From positions 1-64,000 of the forward strand of contig CALNZC010000056.1 in the NCBI GenBank assembly GCA_942490895.1: 64,000 nucleotides of DNA. Direction: 5' to 3'. The DNA comes from JAGNXB01 sp942490895. GTDB lineage: Bacteria > Bacteroidota > Bacteroidia > Chitinophagales > Saprospiraceae. The position numbers and the translations under genes were made by a program. The notes under the pieces are model-generated. The model was not told where the DNA came from. It worked only from the letters and a program-made list of their open reading frames with translations, and searched no databases. The stretch's first letter is position 1. Each line of letters opens with the position of its first letter. Below, in pieces: positions 35,740 to 45,800 of the stretch.

Positions 35740-36420
35740 AGCCTCTCCAAATTTATTGCCCTGGATGGGCCACCAGTCAGGATTTCATCTTTTGTTCTGC
35801 TCAAGCGGAATAATAGATTTACACACTAACGCAACACACATCTGTCCAAAACAATTTATTCTGTAAAATATAAGTGCTGATAATTAATGAAATAAAACTC
35901 TACAGATTATAAAATCCGAATCTAACCCCAAAAATTTAATCGTCGCCAAACCAGGGCCTCCCCGCACATCAAGGACCCGACTACCAGGCAAATAATTGAA
36001 TTCTATAGCTGTATGAAAACAGTCAATCGTGCAAACTGCCGCATTATTTGATCGGACATGTGATGCGATTATTGACAATTTACATGAAAGTAGAGTATCA
36101 ATGATGCAAATAACCACCGATCAAATACGAGCGGCCGGGTCTTGATGTTTACTTCAGCCAATCCAGATACGAGTTAGCATTGTTCTTACACATAAAAAGA
36201 AGGCCCATTTTGGCGACAAGCGCTTTTGCCTTCTTTTGGCGCGTCAAAAAGAAGCCCCGAGCACTCGGGGTCGCCGGCATGAGGCGGGCCAGAGGTGTAC
36301 TACCATAGTCAAAATTTCACAATGATGCCATGAATGGAATACTGCAGCATGCCAAAAGCAACCTTCCGAAGTTTATTTTGGACAGATCTGAACGCAACAG
36401 TCAAATGATAATGTTGAATT
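35740..36420. other. Gene-poor spacer with CCCCGAG palindrome
   Basis: AT-rich sequence with no convincing gene. GCCCCGAGCACTCGGGGT at 36254-36271 is a perfect stem with a small loop and belongs to the same palindrome family as 11957, 14865 and 57457. It is preceded by TTTTGGCGCGTCAAAAAGAA, similar in layout to TTTTGTTGCGTCAAAAAGTC at 57138. Confidence 0.5.
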
Positions 36421-36858
36421 CTATTCTATATCCAATTTATCCAAAACCAACTTTTCAACCTCTTCTGCCCTAAAGTCAAACCAGTCTTGCCGATATTTGG
36501 AATCATCGATCAGGCGTTTGAAGTGCTGAAAGGGCTTTCGTGCATTCAACACCTCTAGAAGTCTTCTTTGAAAATATGCGTCTTGCAGTTGGTCAGCAAA
36601 TGCTTCCATTATTTTGAAGCCTTCATGACTTGAAGGCGGTTCTATCCGAACATAATCGGATTCATTCTTCGTGACTTCATCGATAACATGTTGAAATACT
36701 TCCAGATATTCCTGTTCATCATGATGACTCAATGCCTCCGGAATGTCAATTACCTCATAGGTCAATTTATTCACGTAACAAACATATCCAGCCTCAAGAC
36801 TTTGTACAATACTCTTGAGTATGGGCCTCAATTTATCCAAAGAAACAGCCATGAGCAT
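36421..36858 (-). CDS. UPF0158 family protein
   Basis: A 145-residue cytoplasmic protein. Conserved blocks of the UPF0158 family are visible: a Glu-rich N-half with RIEPPSSHEGFKIMEAFADQ, then LLEVLNARKPFQHFKRLIDD, and RQDWFDFRAEEVEKL. The function of the family is not known. Its start overlaps the end of the DUF3024 gene by 26 bases, so the two are probably coupled. Confidence 0.85.
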   Translation of the reverse strand: MLMAVSLDKLRPILKSIVQSLEAGYVCYVNKLTYEVIDIPEALSHHDEQEYLEVFQHVIDEVTKNESDYVRIEPPSSHEGFKIMEAFADQLQDAYFQRRLLEVLNARKPFQHFKRLIDDSKYRQDWFDFRAEEVEKLVLDKLDIE

Positions 36859-37174
36859 CTTCGTTTATGGTTAACAATAAATCTTGAAGCCTGGATGATT
36901 CCGGCAATGGTGCGTATGCATTCCATTTCAAATTGGACCTCAACCAGAACAGCTTCCAAATCCTTCTGGATTTTATGTATCTGATCTTCGCAAATGGTTC
37001 ATTGTGGAACACTTGCGGATCATTCCATGCGGGACGGATCTCAAAGAGCTCTATGGTTTGATTGTCATAGGTATACCCATAGTCAAGCTTGGTCCGTATT
37101 TCAGGATCCACTGGTCGTAGTGACTCAATAAACATCTCTATTTCTCTTTCTTGGAGGTCAACCAGTTCTGCCAT
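36833..37174 (-). CDS. DUF3024 domain protein
   Basis: A 113-residue protein matching the DUF3024 layout: IRTKLDYGYTYDNQTIELFE, then IRPAW...FAKIRYIKSRR, then IWKLFWLRSNLKWNAYAPLP. The family is often adjacent to UPF0158-type genes or toxin-like small genes, without known function. Start at 37174. It overlaps the downstream UPF0158 gene. Confidence 0.8.
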   Translation of the reverse strand: MAELVDLQEREIEMFIESLRPVDPEIRTKLDYGYTYDNQTIELFEIRPAWNDPQVFHNEPFAKIRYIKSRRIWKLFWLRSNLKWNAYAPLPESSRLQDLLLTINEDAHGCFFG

Positions 37175-37281
37175 TTGCTTAGGGCATTATACATACAACG
37201 GTTTGGCTATGGACAATATCCAAAAGGGTATTGCGCCAAGGGTTTGTTGCAGAATGTTTCTATTTAATACTTCGTTCAGAT

Positions 37282-37986
37282 CTAAATATATATTAAATCA
37301 TTCAGTATCTTTTTCGTGAATTGTTCAAAATTTTTGTAATTATTAGGTGAATCCCTAATTTGTTCATACAGGAACGATTTGTCTGCTTGAGGATAAATAA
37401 CGACCGTTTCCCCAAATCTTAAATCAAATAATTTCATATTTATAAGCAAAGTGGAAAACCCATCCGGACTTGCCGAAAAAACCCAATCAAATTCATTGTT
37501 CGCTACTTTAAATATTCCTTGTGCTGTTAAGTAGGGGAAATTTCGAGAATCAACCAATGTGGTTTCTTCTGCATCTTTATTATTTGTTAAAATAATTAAA
37601 GTTAGTTTATCAATTATCGTTTCGCTTTCAGGGTTTTCATATTCTCCAATTCTTACACCTTTGAAAATAGTGGAGTCCTTTTCAATCACAAATGGAATAC
37701 TTGATACAGCATAGTCATACTCAGCCACGGGAAACGGTGCCTTATTTAAAGGGTAACTATGAAATATTTCAGTATATTTCATATACGTTTCAATGTCTTG
37801 ACGAAATAACTCTAAATCCCATTTAGTGCTGTCAAGATGCTGAAGAGCCCTAATATCTAATCTCTCAATGCCCCAATCAATTATATCTGTGTTTTCACTA
37901 TCCGAATTTGAATTTACCTTCTCTTGACAAGAAGAAAATAGAAGTCCGAAAATTATGGATATCAATATCTTTTGGTTCATGTTCAC
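37282..37986 (-). CDS. AT-rich hypothetical lipoprotein
   Basis: A 234-residue protein with a lipoprotein signal ending in LLFSSCQEK. The remainder has alternating charged and hydrophobic stretches (DKLTLIILTNNKDAEETTLV, EFDWVFSASPDGFSTLLINM) and no recognised family. The gene is clearly more AT-rich than its neighbours, as is the next upstream gene (38068-38541), pointing to recent acquisition. Function unknown. Confidence 0.65.
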   Translation of the reverse strand: MNMNQKILISIIFGLLFSSCQEKVNSNSDSENTDIIDWGIERLDIRALQHLDSTKWDLELFRQDIETYMKYTEIFHSYPLNKAPFPVAEYDYAVSSIPFVIEKDSTIFKGVRIGEYENPESETIIDKLTLIILTNNKDAEETTLVDSRNFPYLTAQGIFKVANNEFDWVFSASPDGFSTLLINMKLFDLRFGETVVIYPQADKSFLYEQIRDSPNNYKNFEQFTKKILNDLIYI

Positions 37987-38067
37987 ATGTTTTACAACGG
38001 TTTAGCGATACCTGACGGCCACTCCGATAGGATGGATGGCTTGGTCATCGCTTGTTCTCAGCAGTAT

Positions 38068-38541
38068 TTACTTTTTCATCAATTTCGGCACGAATTCATC
38101 TTCCGTTCCAAATTGATAATCTATGTTTTGTTCTTTTAAAAATTTCAAAATTTCAATTAAATCATGCATATACACGTGGCTTTCTAAAGAGACATAAATC
38201 CAATTGTTCTGAACTTTATCGGTTCCATGTTTTGGTAGACTTTCCAAAATTTGTTTTTTACACGATTCACTCGAGTGAAAACTCAAGTCTTTCATTATCA
38301 ATCCGTCTTCAGAAAAGATGATGAAATTGTTCACCATCAAATTTTCATTCAGTTCTATTTTAGCCGAATCCCTTCCAATTGATTCTACCCACGAATTGAA
38401 TTTTCCGAAGAATATTTGAATTTCTGAATTTGAGTTTGAATCAACCTTATCGGCTTGAATTTCAAATGTTTCGTCATTTTGAGCCGCTATGAAAAATGGA
38501 ATTTGAATGAATAGAAGAATTGTGATTATTGCTCGGTTCAT
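38068..38541 (-). CDS. AT-rich hypothetical exported protein
   Basis: A 157-residue protein with signal peptide MNRAIITILLFIQIPFFIAA (cleavage near AQN). A weak resemblance to the periplasmic part of ExbD/TolR can be seen near the end (IYVSLESHVYMHDLIEILKF and LKEQNIDYQFG), but there is no N-terminal membrane anchor. Shares AT-rich composition and strand with the gene at 37282-37986. Function unknown. Confidence 0.6.
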   Translation of the reverse strand: MNRAIITILLFIQIPFFIAAQNDETFEIQADKVDSNSNSEIQIFFGKFNSWVESIGRDSAKIELNENLMVNNFIIFSEDGLIMKDLSFHSSESCKKQILESLPKHGTDKVQNNWIYVSLESHVYMHDLIEILKFLKEQNIDYQFGTEDEFVPKLMKK

Positions 38542-38818
38542 TTATTTCTTTTTATTGCTGGGAACAAGGATACATCCACAACTCCAAGCTTTTCTTCCCT
38601 TCACTATTCTTGAAGTGCCCATTCCCTGGTCTCCACATAATCAGTACTCTAGCCATCCACAAACGTTTATAACCGTTTGTCATCACTTATGAGGACAACG
38701 CAGTATGGGTATTTGAAAGAACAGGTCCTTATGATTGACCTAAGATACAATGTAAGCCAGATAGACCAAAGGCTGACTACCTCAGATCGGTTCATCTGAA
38801 TTCAGACAGACAGACAGA

Positions 38819-39958
38819 TCAATCAAACTCCCGCAGATACTCTTCAAACACAAAGACCCTGTTCCGATCATATCCGGTCATCTCCTTCAAATATCCGGCC
38901 TGCACAAACTCCTGAACCAGCGAATTGGCAGCGTTATAGCTCAACCCGGTCATGACCTTCACCTGATTGACACTGACCACCGGTTTCTCGAACAGACATC
39001 GAAGGAGGACCAGGCCATGTTGGCTTCTGCGGCCAAACTCCTGATGGATCCTGGTTTCAAGTCTCTTTTGTAAGTCCAAGATTCGAATCAATATCTGTGA
39101 AGATTTCTCTGCTGTTTCGGCAATGCCCATCAGGAAATAGGTCAGCCATTGTTTCATGCTATGCCTGTTCCGGACTGCGGTCAGGTTGTCATAGTACATC
39201 CCTTTATCGCGCTCAAAATAGGCCGAGAGGTACAGCAACGGACTGGTCAATATCTTTTTCTCCACCAGGAACAAGGTGATCAGCAAACGCCCGATCCGGC
39301 CATTCCCATCCTGAAATGGATGGATGGTTTCGAACTGATAATGCGCAATGGCAATCTTGACCAGGTCAGACATCTGGATTTCTTCGTTGTGGATAAAATT
39401 CTCCAGATCACCCATCAAGTCTTGGACGTGGTCCGGATGAGGTGGAATAAATGTGGCATTTGCAAGGCTATTGCCACCGATCCAATTCTGACTGGTACGA
39501 AACTGTCCTGGCAGTTTATGCTCGCCTCTGGCTCCTTCCATCAACAATTCATGCGTATGTCTGAGCAACCTGGAAGAAAGTGGCAATTGATCAAGATGGG
39601 TGATCGCATGTTGCAACGCCAGGATATAGCTGTTGACTTCCTTCCAGTCATTCCTCCGTTCGGGAGAGATATCTTCAACATCCATCAACGCCTCATCCAT
39701 CTGGGTGCGCGTCCCTTCGATCCTACTTGAAATGACGGCTTCCTTAGTGACATAAAGTTGTATGAAGAGCCTCAAATCAGGCACCAACCGAGAATAGGCA
39801 TTCAACTCACCAAGTTTGATGGCTGCCTGTTCGATCAATACATTGATCTCCTGATCCTCCCAGACCCACTGGTCATTGACCTTTGTGGGCAGGAAGTAGG
39901 CATATCCTGACGGGCTCTTCAGCATCTGACCGGATCGGAAGGATTCAAATGTGATCAT
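38819..39958 (-). CDS. Fic-family adenylyltransferase with C-terminal winged helix
   Basis: A 379-residue Fido-fold protein that transfers AMP from ATP to protein targets. The inhibitory motif SSRIEGT (Ser77 to Glu81-Gly82) is N-terminal, so this is a class II Fic with an intramolecular brake. The catalytic motif HPFQDGNGRIGR is complete at 213-224. The C-terminal part (QVKVMTGLSYNAANSLVQEF and VQAGYLKEMTGYDRNRVFVF) is a winged helix, suggesting self-regulation at its own promoter. Start set at the ATG at 39958; a TTG at 39994 lies closer to the presumed operator. No toxin partner is next to it. Confidence 0.92.
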   Translation of the reverse strand: MITFESFRSGQMLKSPSGYAYFLPTKVNDQWVWEDQEINVLIEQAAIKLGELNAYSRLVPDLRLFIQLYVTKEAVISSRIEGTRTQMDEALMDVEDISPERRNDWKEVNSYILALQHAITHLDQLPLSSRLLRHTHELLMEGARGEHKLPGQFRTSQNWIGGNSLANATFIPPHPDHVQDLMGDLENFIHNEEIQMSDLVKIAIAHYQFETIHPFQDGNGRIGRLLITLFLVEKKILTSPLLYLSAYFERDKGMYYDNLTAVRNRHSMKQWLTYFLMGIAETAEKSSQILIRILDLQKRLETRIHQEFGRRSQHGLVLLRCLFEKPVVSVNQVKVMTGLSYNAANSLVQEFVQAGYLKEMTGYDRNRVFVFEEYLREFD

Positions 39959-39985
39959 CGTATAGATAGGACTAGAAGACTCATC

Positions 39986-40073
39986 ATATCTCAATTTAGC
40001 CCCTAAATATACAATATAGATATCTATATCTCAAGTTTTGGTCATAACATGAGATAAGAAAATCCATATCTCA
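39986..40073 (-). promoter_or_regulatory. Fic promoter region with periodic ATATCTCA sites
   Basis: ATATCTCA occurs at 39986-39993, 40026-40033 and 40066-40073, each exactly 40 bp apart, and a 7/8 match in the opposite orientation (TGAGATAA) lies at 40050-40057. A perfect 16 bp palindrome, ATATAGATATCTATAT, covers 40014-40029. This is probably the binding array for the Fic protein's own winged helix or another regulator. Confidence 0.55.
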
Positions 40074-40182
40074 CGTCGTAGGAACAAGGGAGCCAATGGA
40101 ATTTGACGCGGAGGGTACAAAAAAGAAGATAAGCAGGAGAGGAGTCAGGTAGAGATTGATCCAGCTACCCGATAGAGCCACA

Positions 40183-40509
40183 TTACTTGGGCTTCAACGT
40201 CATCACATAATCATAACTCTCATCCAGGTAGATGGCCAACTTGTCCAGATCCTCCAGCATTCGATCCGGGATCAACACATATCCCTGCATGATGGCATTA
40301 TAGGACTTGAATAGTGTTGTCTCGAATTCTTCGAGATACTTCTTCTGTACCTCTTTGGAAAAGCGGATTCCGATCTCCCCATCCTTGTTGAGGAGAGAAA
40401 ACATATATCCATTTGCAGAAGTATAGGGCATGGTTTTACCCTTCCGCTTGAATCGTGGGCATTTGGCAACCAGTTGATCGTAGATCAGGAGTCTTTCGTT
40501 GTACATCAT
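40183..40509 (-). CDS. TfoX-like small protein
   Basis: A 108-residue cytoplasmic protein resembling the TfoX N-terminal-like family found in Bacteroidota: KTMPYTSANGYMFSLLNKDG-EIGIRFS, then FETTLFKSYNAIMQGYVLIP. It is short and single-domain. In other bacteria TfoX relates to competence, but that role is not implied here. Start at 40509, or one Met later. Confidence 0.65.
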   Translation of the reverse strand: MMYNERLLIYDQLVAKCPRFKRKGKTMPYTSANGYMFSLLNKDGEIGIRFSKEVQKKYLEEFETTLFKSYNAIMQGYVLIPDRMLEDLDKLAIYLDESYDYVMTLKPK

Positions 40510-40545
40510 TAAATGGTCTCAACATTCAAATATTAAATCGATCCG

Positions 40546-40878
40546 CTATTTAAGCTTTTTCAACTTACGTTCCACTCGCACGATCATTCCAGTAGTAGCA
40601 ATGACCACTAAAGCCAACCCGATCAAGAAGCCCATATTCCCAGATGACCTGAATAAAAAACCGATCGTAGACAACAGACACAATCCGATTCCCGCTCTAA
40701 TCATTTCCCTGGAGGAATACTGTTGTGCCAGATCCCAGCTATGCTGGTCACGCATTGAACGAGGTGTCCGATATCCGAAAAAGGCATTGATCTTTTTAGG
40801 ATAAAACCGGGTAAAGACCAGTCCCAAAACAATAAAGAGAATTCCCGTTAACAGGGGGAGGATCGTAATTGAGCTCAT
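40546..40878 (-). CDS. SdpI-like membrane protein
   Basis: A 110-residue protein with an N-terminal hydrophobic segment, then the SdpI family block INAFFGYRTPRSMRDQHSWD, and two further hydrophobic segments. SdpI is an immunity protein in Bacillus, but most family members have unknown roles. Located 27 bases downstream of the DUF3124 gene on the same strand, so probably co-transcribed with it. Confidence 0.82.
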   Translation of the reverse strand: MSSITILPLLTGILFIVLGLVFTRFYPKKINAFFGYRTPRSMRDQHSWDLAQQYSSREMIRAGIGLCLLSTIGFLFRSSGNMGFLIGLALVVIATTGMIVRVERKLKKLK

Positions 40879-40905
40879 TGGCTTTTGGCCTCTTGCCTGA
40901 AATTC

Positions 40906-41415
40906 TTATTTAATTCGTACTCCGACAGTGGCAAACGATAGTCCTTGCTGCCCCTGGGTGGAGTTCATAATTCCTTCGAATAAAGGTTCCGAGCAATTTT
41001 CGGGGATCTTCCATTCAATGAGGAAATTCGAACCCGTCCCGCCGGAGATATCCTGTTCATCAATGATGATCTCCGTCGTTTCCATCGGCGCCAGATAGAC
41101 CGGGTGTTCAAAGTAGGTCCGTACAGGAATTCCATGGGTGTCAAAATATTCTGCTTTAAGCAAATAAATAGTATCCTGATCACTCGTGTTACGCATACTC
41201 ACCATAGCGGTGAGATTATGCGTCTTATGTTCAGAGGTACTGTAGATCTGTGAATAAATTGACAGATAGGTCTTTCCATATTCCAGAGAGTCCAGGTTAC
41301 GGATATCTGCTTTTCTTTTGGCCCAGTTTTCCGGGTCAATAGAACTGATCTCCGCAGGTTGCATGCAACTACTCAGCAGTAAGCAAGCTATAATCCATTC
41401 GAAACGCATATTCAA
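40906..41415 (-). CDS. DUF3124 lipoprotein
   Basis: A 169-residue protein with a lipoprotein signal (IIACLLLSSCMQ). The conserved DUF3124 pattern is visible: LSIYSQIYSTSEHKTHNLTA, MVSMRNTSDQDTIYL, EYFDTHGIPVRTYFEHPVYL, and IIIDEQDISGGTGSNFLIEW. Function is unknown; it probably sits in the periplasmic face of a membrane. Confidence 0.85.
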   Translation of the reverse strand: MNMRFEWIIACLLLSSCMQPAEISSIDPENWAKRKADIRNLDSLEYGKTYLSIYSQIYSTSEHKTHNLTAMVSMRNTSDQDTIYLLKAEYFDTHGIPVRTYFEHPVYLAPMETTEIIIDEQDISGGTGSNFLIEWKIPENCSEPLFEGIMNSTQGQQGLSFATVGVRIK

Positions 41416-41634
41416 AGATTTAAAGTTTTGGTCATGATGAATGGCTTCTCTTTCCTTCCTAACAGGCCCGCTGTCAATGGATACGTTGGAGGGTTTCAGT
41501 CACCGCCCAATATACTCAATCCTGCCATGAAGAGTGATTCAACTGCACCGGAGGAATGGGATCCAATCCAGATCATTCCAAGCAAGTCCATCTCCCTTAC
41601 TTTCCGGACATCTGGTTATTCCACTATCGTAACA

Positions 41635-42708
41635 TTATTCGGTTATAATTCGGATCTCAACCCGGCGATTCATCCGGCGGTTCTCCTCAGAATCATTCCC
41701 CAGTACCGGAAACGCATTCCCTAATCCTTTTGGCGAGATCCGAGCCTCCTCGACACCTCCAAGAATCAGATATTGTGCAATGGCATCGGCTCTTTGCTGA
41801 GATAAGGTCAAATTATAGGCAGCGCCTCCCTCGGCGTCGGTGTGCCCCATGATGTCGATCCCATAGTCTGGATGGCTCAATAAATAAGTGGCCAGCTCAT
41901 CCAATGGGGCCCTGGAAACCTCTTGAAGTTCAGCCTTGTCAAAATCAAAAAGAATATTCTCCAGGACGACAACCTTATTGGTGACCAGTGCAGGTTTTTC
42001 AGCTCTTGGAATATGGGTCAGCTGCACATCATCCAGTAAATAATACCCGTAATCCAAACCCTCCGGTTCAAACTTGGCATTCATCGTTAGATCTGAACCA
42101 AAATTGCCAATGATCAGGTAAGCATACTTGTCATCCGATGTAAACATCCCGGAAACACACTGCCATTCATTCGGCTGCCCATCCAGGATATCCACATTCG
42201 TAATAATGGGTTTCAGATCAATTACCTGGGTTTGCCAAAAATCTTCGCTCTTCCGCGTACTGACCGCCACCCCGAATCCATTGACTTTGACTGAAGGTGC
42301 AATCGGGTTTACCCAATATTCAATTGCATATCGTTCACCTGGTTGAAGCGGTTCTTTCAATTTGATCTGCAGGTATTCCTTGCAATGCGATGTCTGGGTC
42401 GCACAGCCATAAGTTTTCAAACCGACCATGAACTTCCCTGTTCTCGGAAGATGATCGGACAGGTCCACCATGGGTCTCGGAGGATGCATTTTATCCAGGG
42501 ATTGTACGTATAGAATATCGACTGATCCCTGAGTCGGTGAGTTCCACTCCTTCATCCTTCGGTTAAAATCAAAATGGGTCCCCGACCACCGGTTGGTGAT
42601 CTCCGTCACCTCTTCAAAGGAAGGATTGGAAACCAGATTCTGACCCATGACGATTGAACCGATCAAGATAAGCCCAAGTATTCCCGATAATCTACTCATA
42701 CTCTTCAT
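41635..42708 (-). CDS. OmpA-family outer-membrane/periplasmic protein
   Basis: A 357-residue protein with signal peptide MKSMSRLSGILGLILIGSIV (near MGQN). Residues 20-230 form a beta-rich, probably carbohydrate-binding-like domain (LVSNPSFEEV start). The C-terminus is an OmpA peptidoglycan-binding domain: ILFDFDKAELQEVSRAPLDE, DIMGHTDAEGG, and LSQQRADAIAQYL, ending RRMNRRVEIRI. It probably links an envelope component to peptidoglycan. Antisense frames in this stretch are not credible. Confidence 0.88.
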   Translation of the reverse strand: MKSMSRLSGILGLILIGSIVMGQNLVSNPSFEEVTEITNRWSGTHFDFNRRMKEWNSPTQGSVDILYVQSLDKMHPPRPMVDLSDHLPRTGKFMVGLKTYGCATQTSHCKEYLQIKLKEPLQPGERYAIEYWVNPIAPSVKVNGFGVAVSTRKSEDFWQTQVIDLKPIITNVDILDGQPNEWQCVSGMFTSDDKYAYLIIGNFGSDLTMNAKFEPEGLDYGYYLLDDVQLTHIPRAEKPALVTNKVVVLENILFDFDKAELQEVSRAPLDELATYLLSHPDYGIDIMGHTDAEGGAAYNLTLSQQRADAIAQYLILGGVEEARISPKGLGNAFPVLGNDSEENRRMNRRVEIRIITE

Positions 42709-42886
42709 TTGTCATTGATTGAGTCAGGACTCTGAAACTCCATTTTCGAACGGTTTGGGCAGATCAAATAGTACCCATTAATCTGTCAAAACAAGGAATC
42801 TAATATAAAACCTGAACCTTCTTTGTTCCAAAAAAGCGAGTGTTGGGAAATGAAATCACCCCAAAGTCGTACTTTCAAGTCCCACC

Positions 42887-45800
42887 ATGCAGACCATTTT
42901 CTTTTTTCGATCATTCCTTCTGGCCTTCATTCTACTCTGGGGCGCGTCATCCTTTGCCCAATGTGATCAGAACTATGATTGGGCGGTTTGGGACGGCTTT
43001 ACGGGAAATGAAGCCACCGGCACCATCTTCGCACCCAATGGTCCCATTTCGGTCAGCATGACCACCAACTACACATTTGACTCCACACCAGGGATCTACA
43101 ACTACGGTGTCTTCAGCGCCTTCAACGACCCTCCACCCAACGGAACCGTGCCCCGCACCACCTGGGCCGCTGGCCCTGGCGGAGAAACCACCATGTGTTT
43201 TTCGGAGACCGTCACAAACCCCGTCCTGCTGCTTTCCTCGGTGGGCAATCCCGGCCTTCCCGTCACTCTTAATTTCTCCCTGCCCTATCAAGTGGTCTTT
43301 GACGGTGGCGGGATGACCTGGGTGAATAGCACCTCCCTCATCGGTCAGGAAGGGTATGGCATTATCGTTTTTCCGGGCGACTTTGACTGTGTCACCATAT
43401 ATTCCTCCACACCTGAGAATTATACCAATATCACCTGGGGCGTCAACCCTCCCCTCTTCGAAGTGGAGATTGATGGCGACACCATCGCCTGTGTCAGTAC
43501 GACACTCACTGCATCTGGAGGCCTATCCTATGAGTGGGACGGAGGTCAAAACCCCAACTCTTCCAGCAATACCTTCACCGAAAGTGGCCAATACGGGCTG
43601 ACGGTCACCGATGCAGACGGATGTGAAGTGATCACCTCTATCCAAGTAACCATTTATCCCGAAGAGGAAGAAAGCCTTGAGGCTGCAATCTGCGAGGGTG
43701 AGAGTTATTTTTTTGATGGCCAATTGCTCGATCAGCCCGGGTATTATGAAGCAAACCTGCAGACTTACCACGGGTGCGACAGCACTGTCAGCCTTTTACT
43801 CGATGTCTGGCCGGTCGACTGGGAAGACCTCACTGTAACCATTTGCGAGGGAGAGTTTTATCCCTTCGATAATGACATCCTCGATCAGTCCGGATTCTAC
43901 CTCGCCGAATTGCAAGGTATTCACGGTTGCGATAGCACTGTTTCTCTGGAACTGATCGTCTTACCCACAGCCACAGAAGCCATTGACATGACGATCTGTG
44001 CCGGAGAAATCCTGGACTTCAATGGCCAGTTCCTGACAGATCCGGGTATCTACTCGGCCGACCTGCAAAATATATTCGGTTGCGATAGTACGGTCATTCT
44101 CTCCCTGGAAGTTCGCCCTGAAGACACCACCCAACTGCAGGTCGATCTCTGCTCCGGTCAATCCTTTTTATTCAATGGAGATACGCTGACTCAGGCAGGC
44201 AATTACACCGCCAGCTTGCAAACCCCCCAGGGGTGTGACAGCACTGTTCTCCTCATCTTAAAGGCCTTGCAAGCCACCTCCTCAAATAACACCGTTGCTA
44301 TCTGTCAGGGAGAACACTTCCTTTTTAATGGCGATACCCTGACCAGTCCGGGAGTCTACACCTCCCTGCTGACCAACCAGGCCGGTTGTGACAGCACGGC
44401 CACCCTGGATCTCCAGGTTCATACGACACCAACAACATCCCTTCAGGCGCAGATCTGCGCCGGACAAACGTATCCCTTCCAGGGGATGAACCTCAATGCA
44501 CCAGGAACTTACACCGCTGACTTACAGACCATAAACGGTTGCGACAGTACGGTCCAACTCACCCTGGATGTTGTGGCCGTGATCGCAGAAAGTGCTGATG
44601 CAGCCATCTGTGATGGAGAATCCTTTCCCTTCAATGGTCTCCTCCTGACCACTGCGGGGATGTATGCTGACACCCTGCTTTCTTCGGGCGGTTGCGACTC
44701 CATCATTACACTCACCCTGGATGTGCTACCGAATCCATCCCAGGACCTCCTGGCCCAGATCTGCGAGGGAGAGAGCTACGACTTCCAGGGGGATCTGCTC
44801 ACTGCGGCAGGGACATATTCCGAAGTCCTGACCAGTTCGACCGGATGCGACAGCACAGTCAACATCCAGCTGACCGTTCACCCCATAGTTATCACCTCGG
44901 TTCAGGCACAGATCTGCTCTGGACAATCCTACACCTTCGACGGTCAGACCCTCACCAATCCAGGTCTCTATATCGCCAACCTGCAGACCAGCCAAGGTTG
45001 TGACAGTACTGTCGAATTGACCCTCAACGTAGCCACCATCCTGACCACGGATCTGGATGTGGCCATTTGTGCCGCCGAACAGTTTGACTTTGGTGGGAAT
45101 CCACTTTCGACATCCGGCACATATACAGACATGCTCACCTCTTCCGGCGGTTGCGACTCCCTGGTCACTCTGACCTTAACGGTTCACCCGGCTCAGACCG
45201 AAGAGACATTCGTGTCCATCTGCGAAGGAGAGCCTTTGGTCTTTGAAGGAGACTCGCTCACCCAGAGCGGCCAGTACAGCGGCTTATTCCAAACGGTGAA
45301 TGGCTGCGATTCAACCCATATCCTGAACCTCGCTGTCCATCCGGCATACGACCAGATCGACATCGTCCATGCTTGCGATGTGTACACCTGGCCGGTAAAT
45401 GGTCAGACGTACACACAGAGCACCATATTCACTTCGAATGGTCAGACCATCCATGGTTGCGACTCCACCCGGCAGCTCATCCTGACCATCAACTCCTCCT
45501 GGAAAGATGTGGACAGCGTCACAACTTCCGATCCAAAATATATCTGGCCCGTCGATAAAACCATCTATACCCAATCGGGCACTTATTTCTCCAATAGCAC
45601 CACTGCATCCGGTTGCGACTCCGTGCATATTCTCCATCTCACCCTCTTGCGCACTGGCATTTACATCCCCACCGCCTTCTCTCCGAATCAAGACGGGATC
45701 AATGACCGGTTCACCATTTACGGAGGAGAAGATCTGGCCTTGATCGAGTCCATGACCATCTATGATCGCTGGGGGAATAAACTGGCCACCTATTCTGATC

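Noticed and set aside
35884..36117. Minus-strand frame with SRVLDVRGGPGLATIKFL, resembling a methyltransferase motif I
   Set aside because: The surrounding residues do not follow the methyltransferase fold, the frame is short, and no further motifs are present in adjacent frames; it may be a remnant at most.
41428..41724. Plus-strand frame opposite the 3' end of the OmpA-family gene
   Set aside because: It lies largely antisense to a clear coding gene and has no conserved motif or ribosome binding site.
43688..45650. Regular ~153 bp periodicity that could suggest a CRISPR-like or tandem DNA array
   Set aside because: The period is 51 codons of a continuous reading frame with conserved protein motifs and diverged DNA, so it is a protein repeat.
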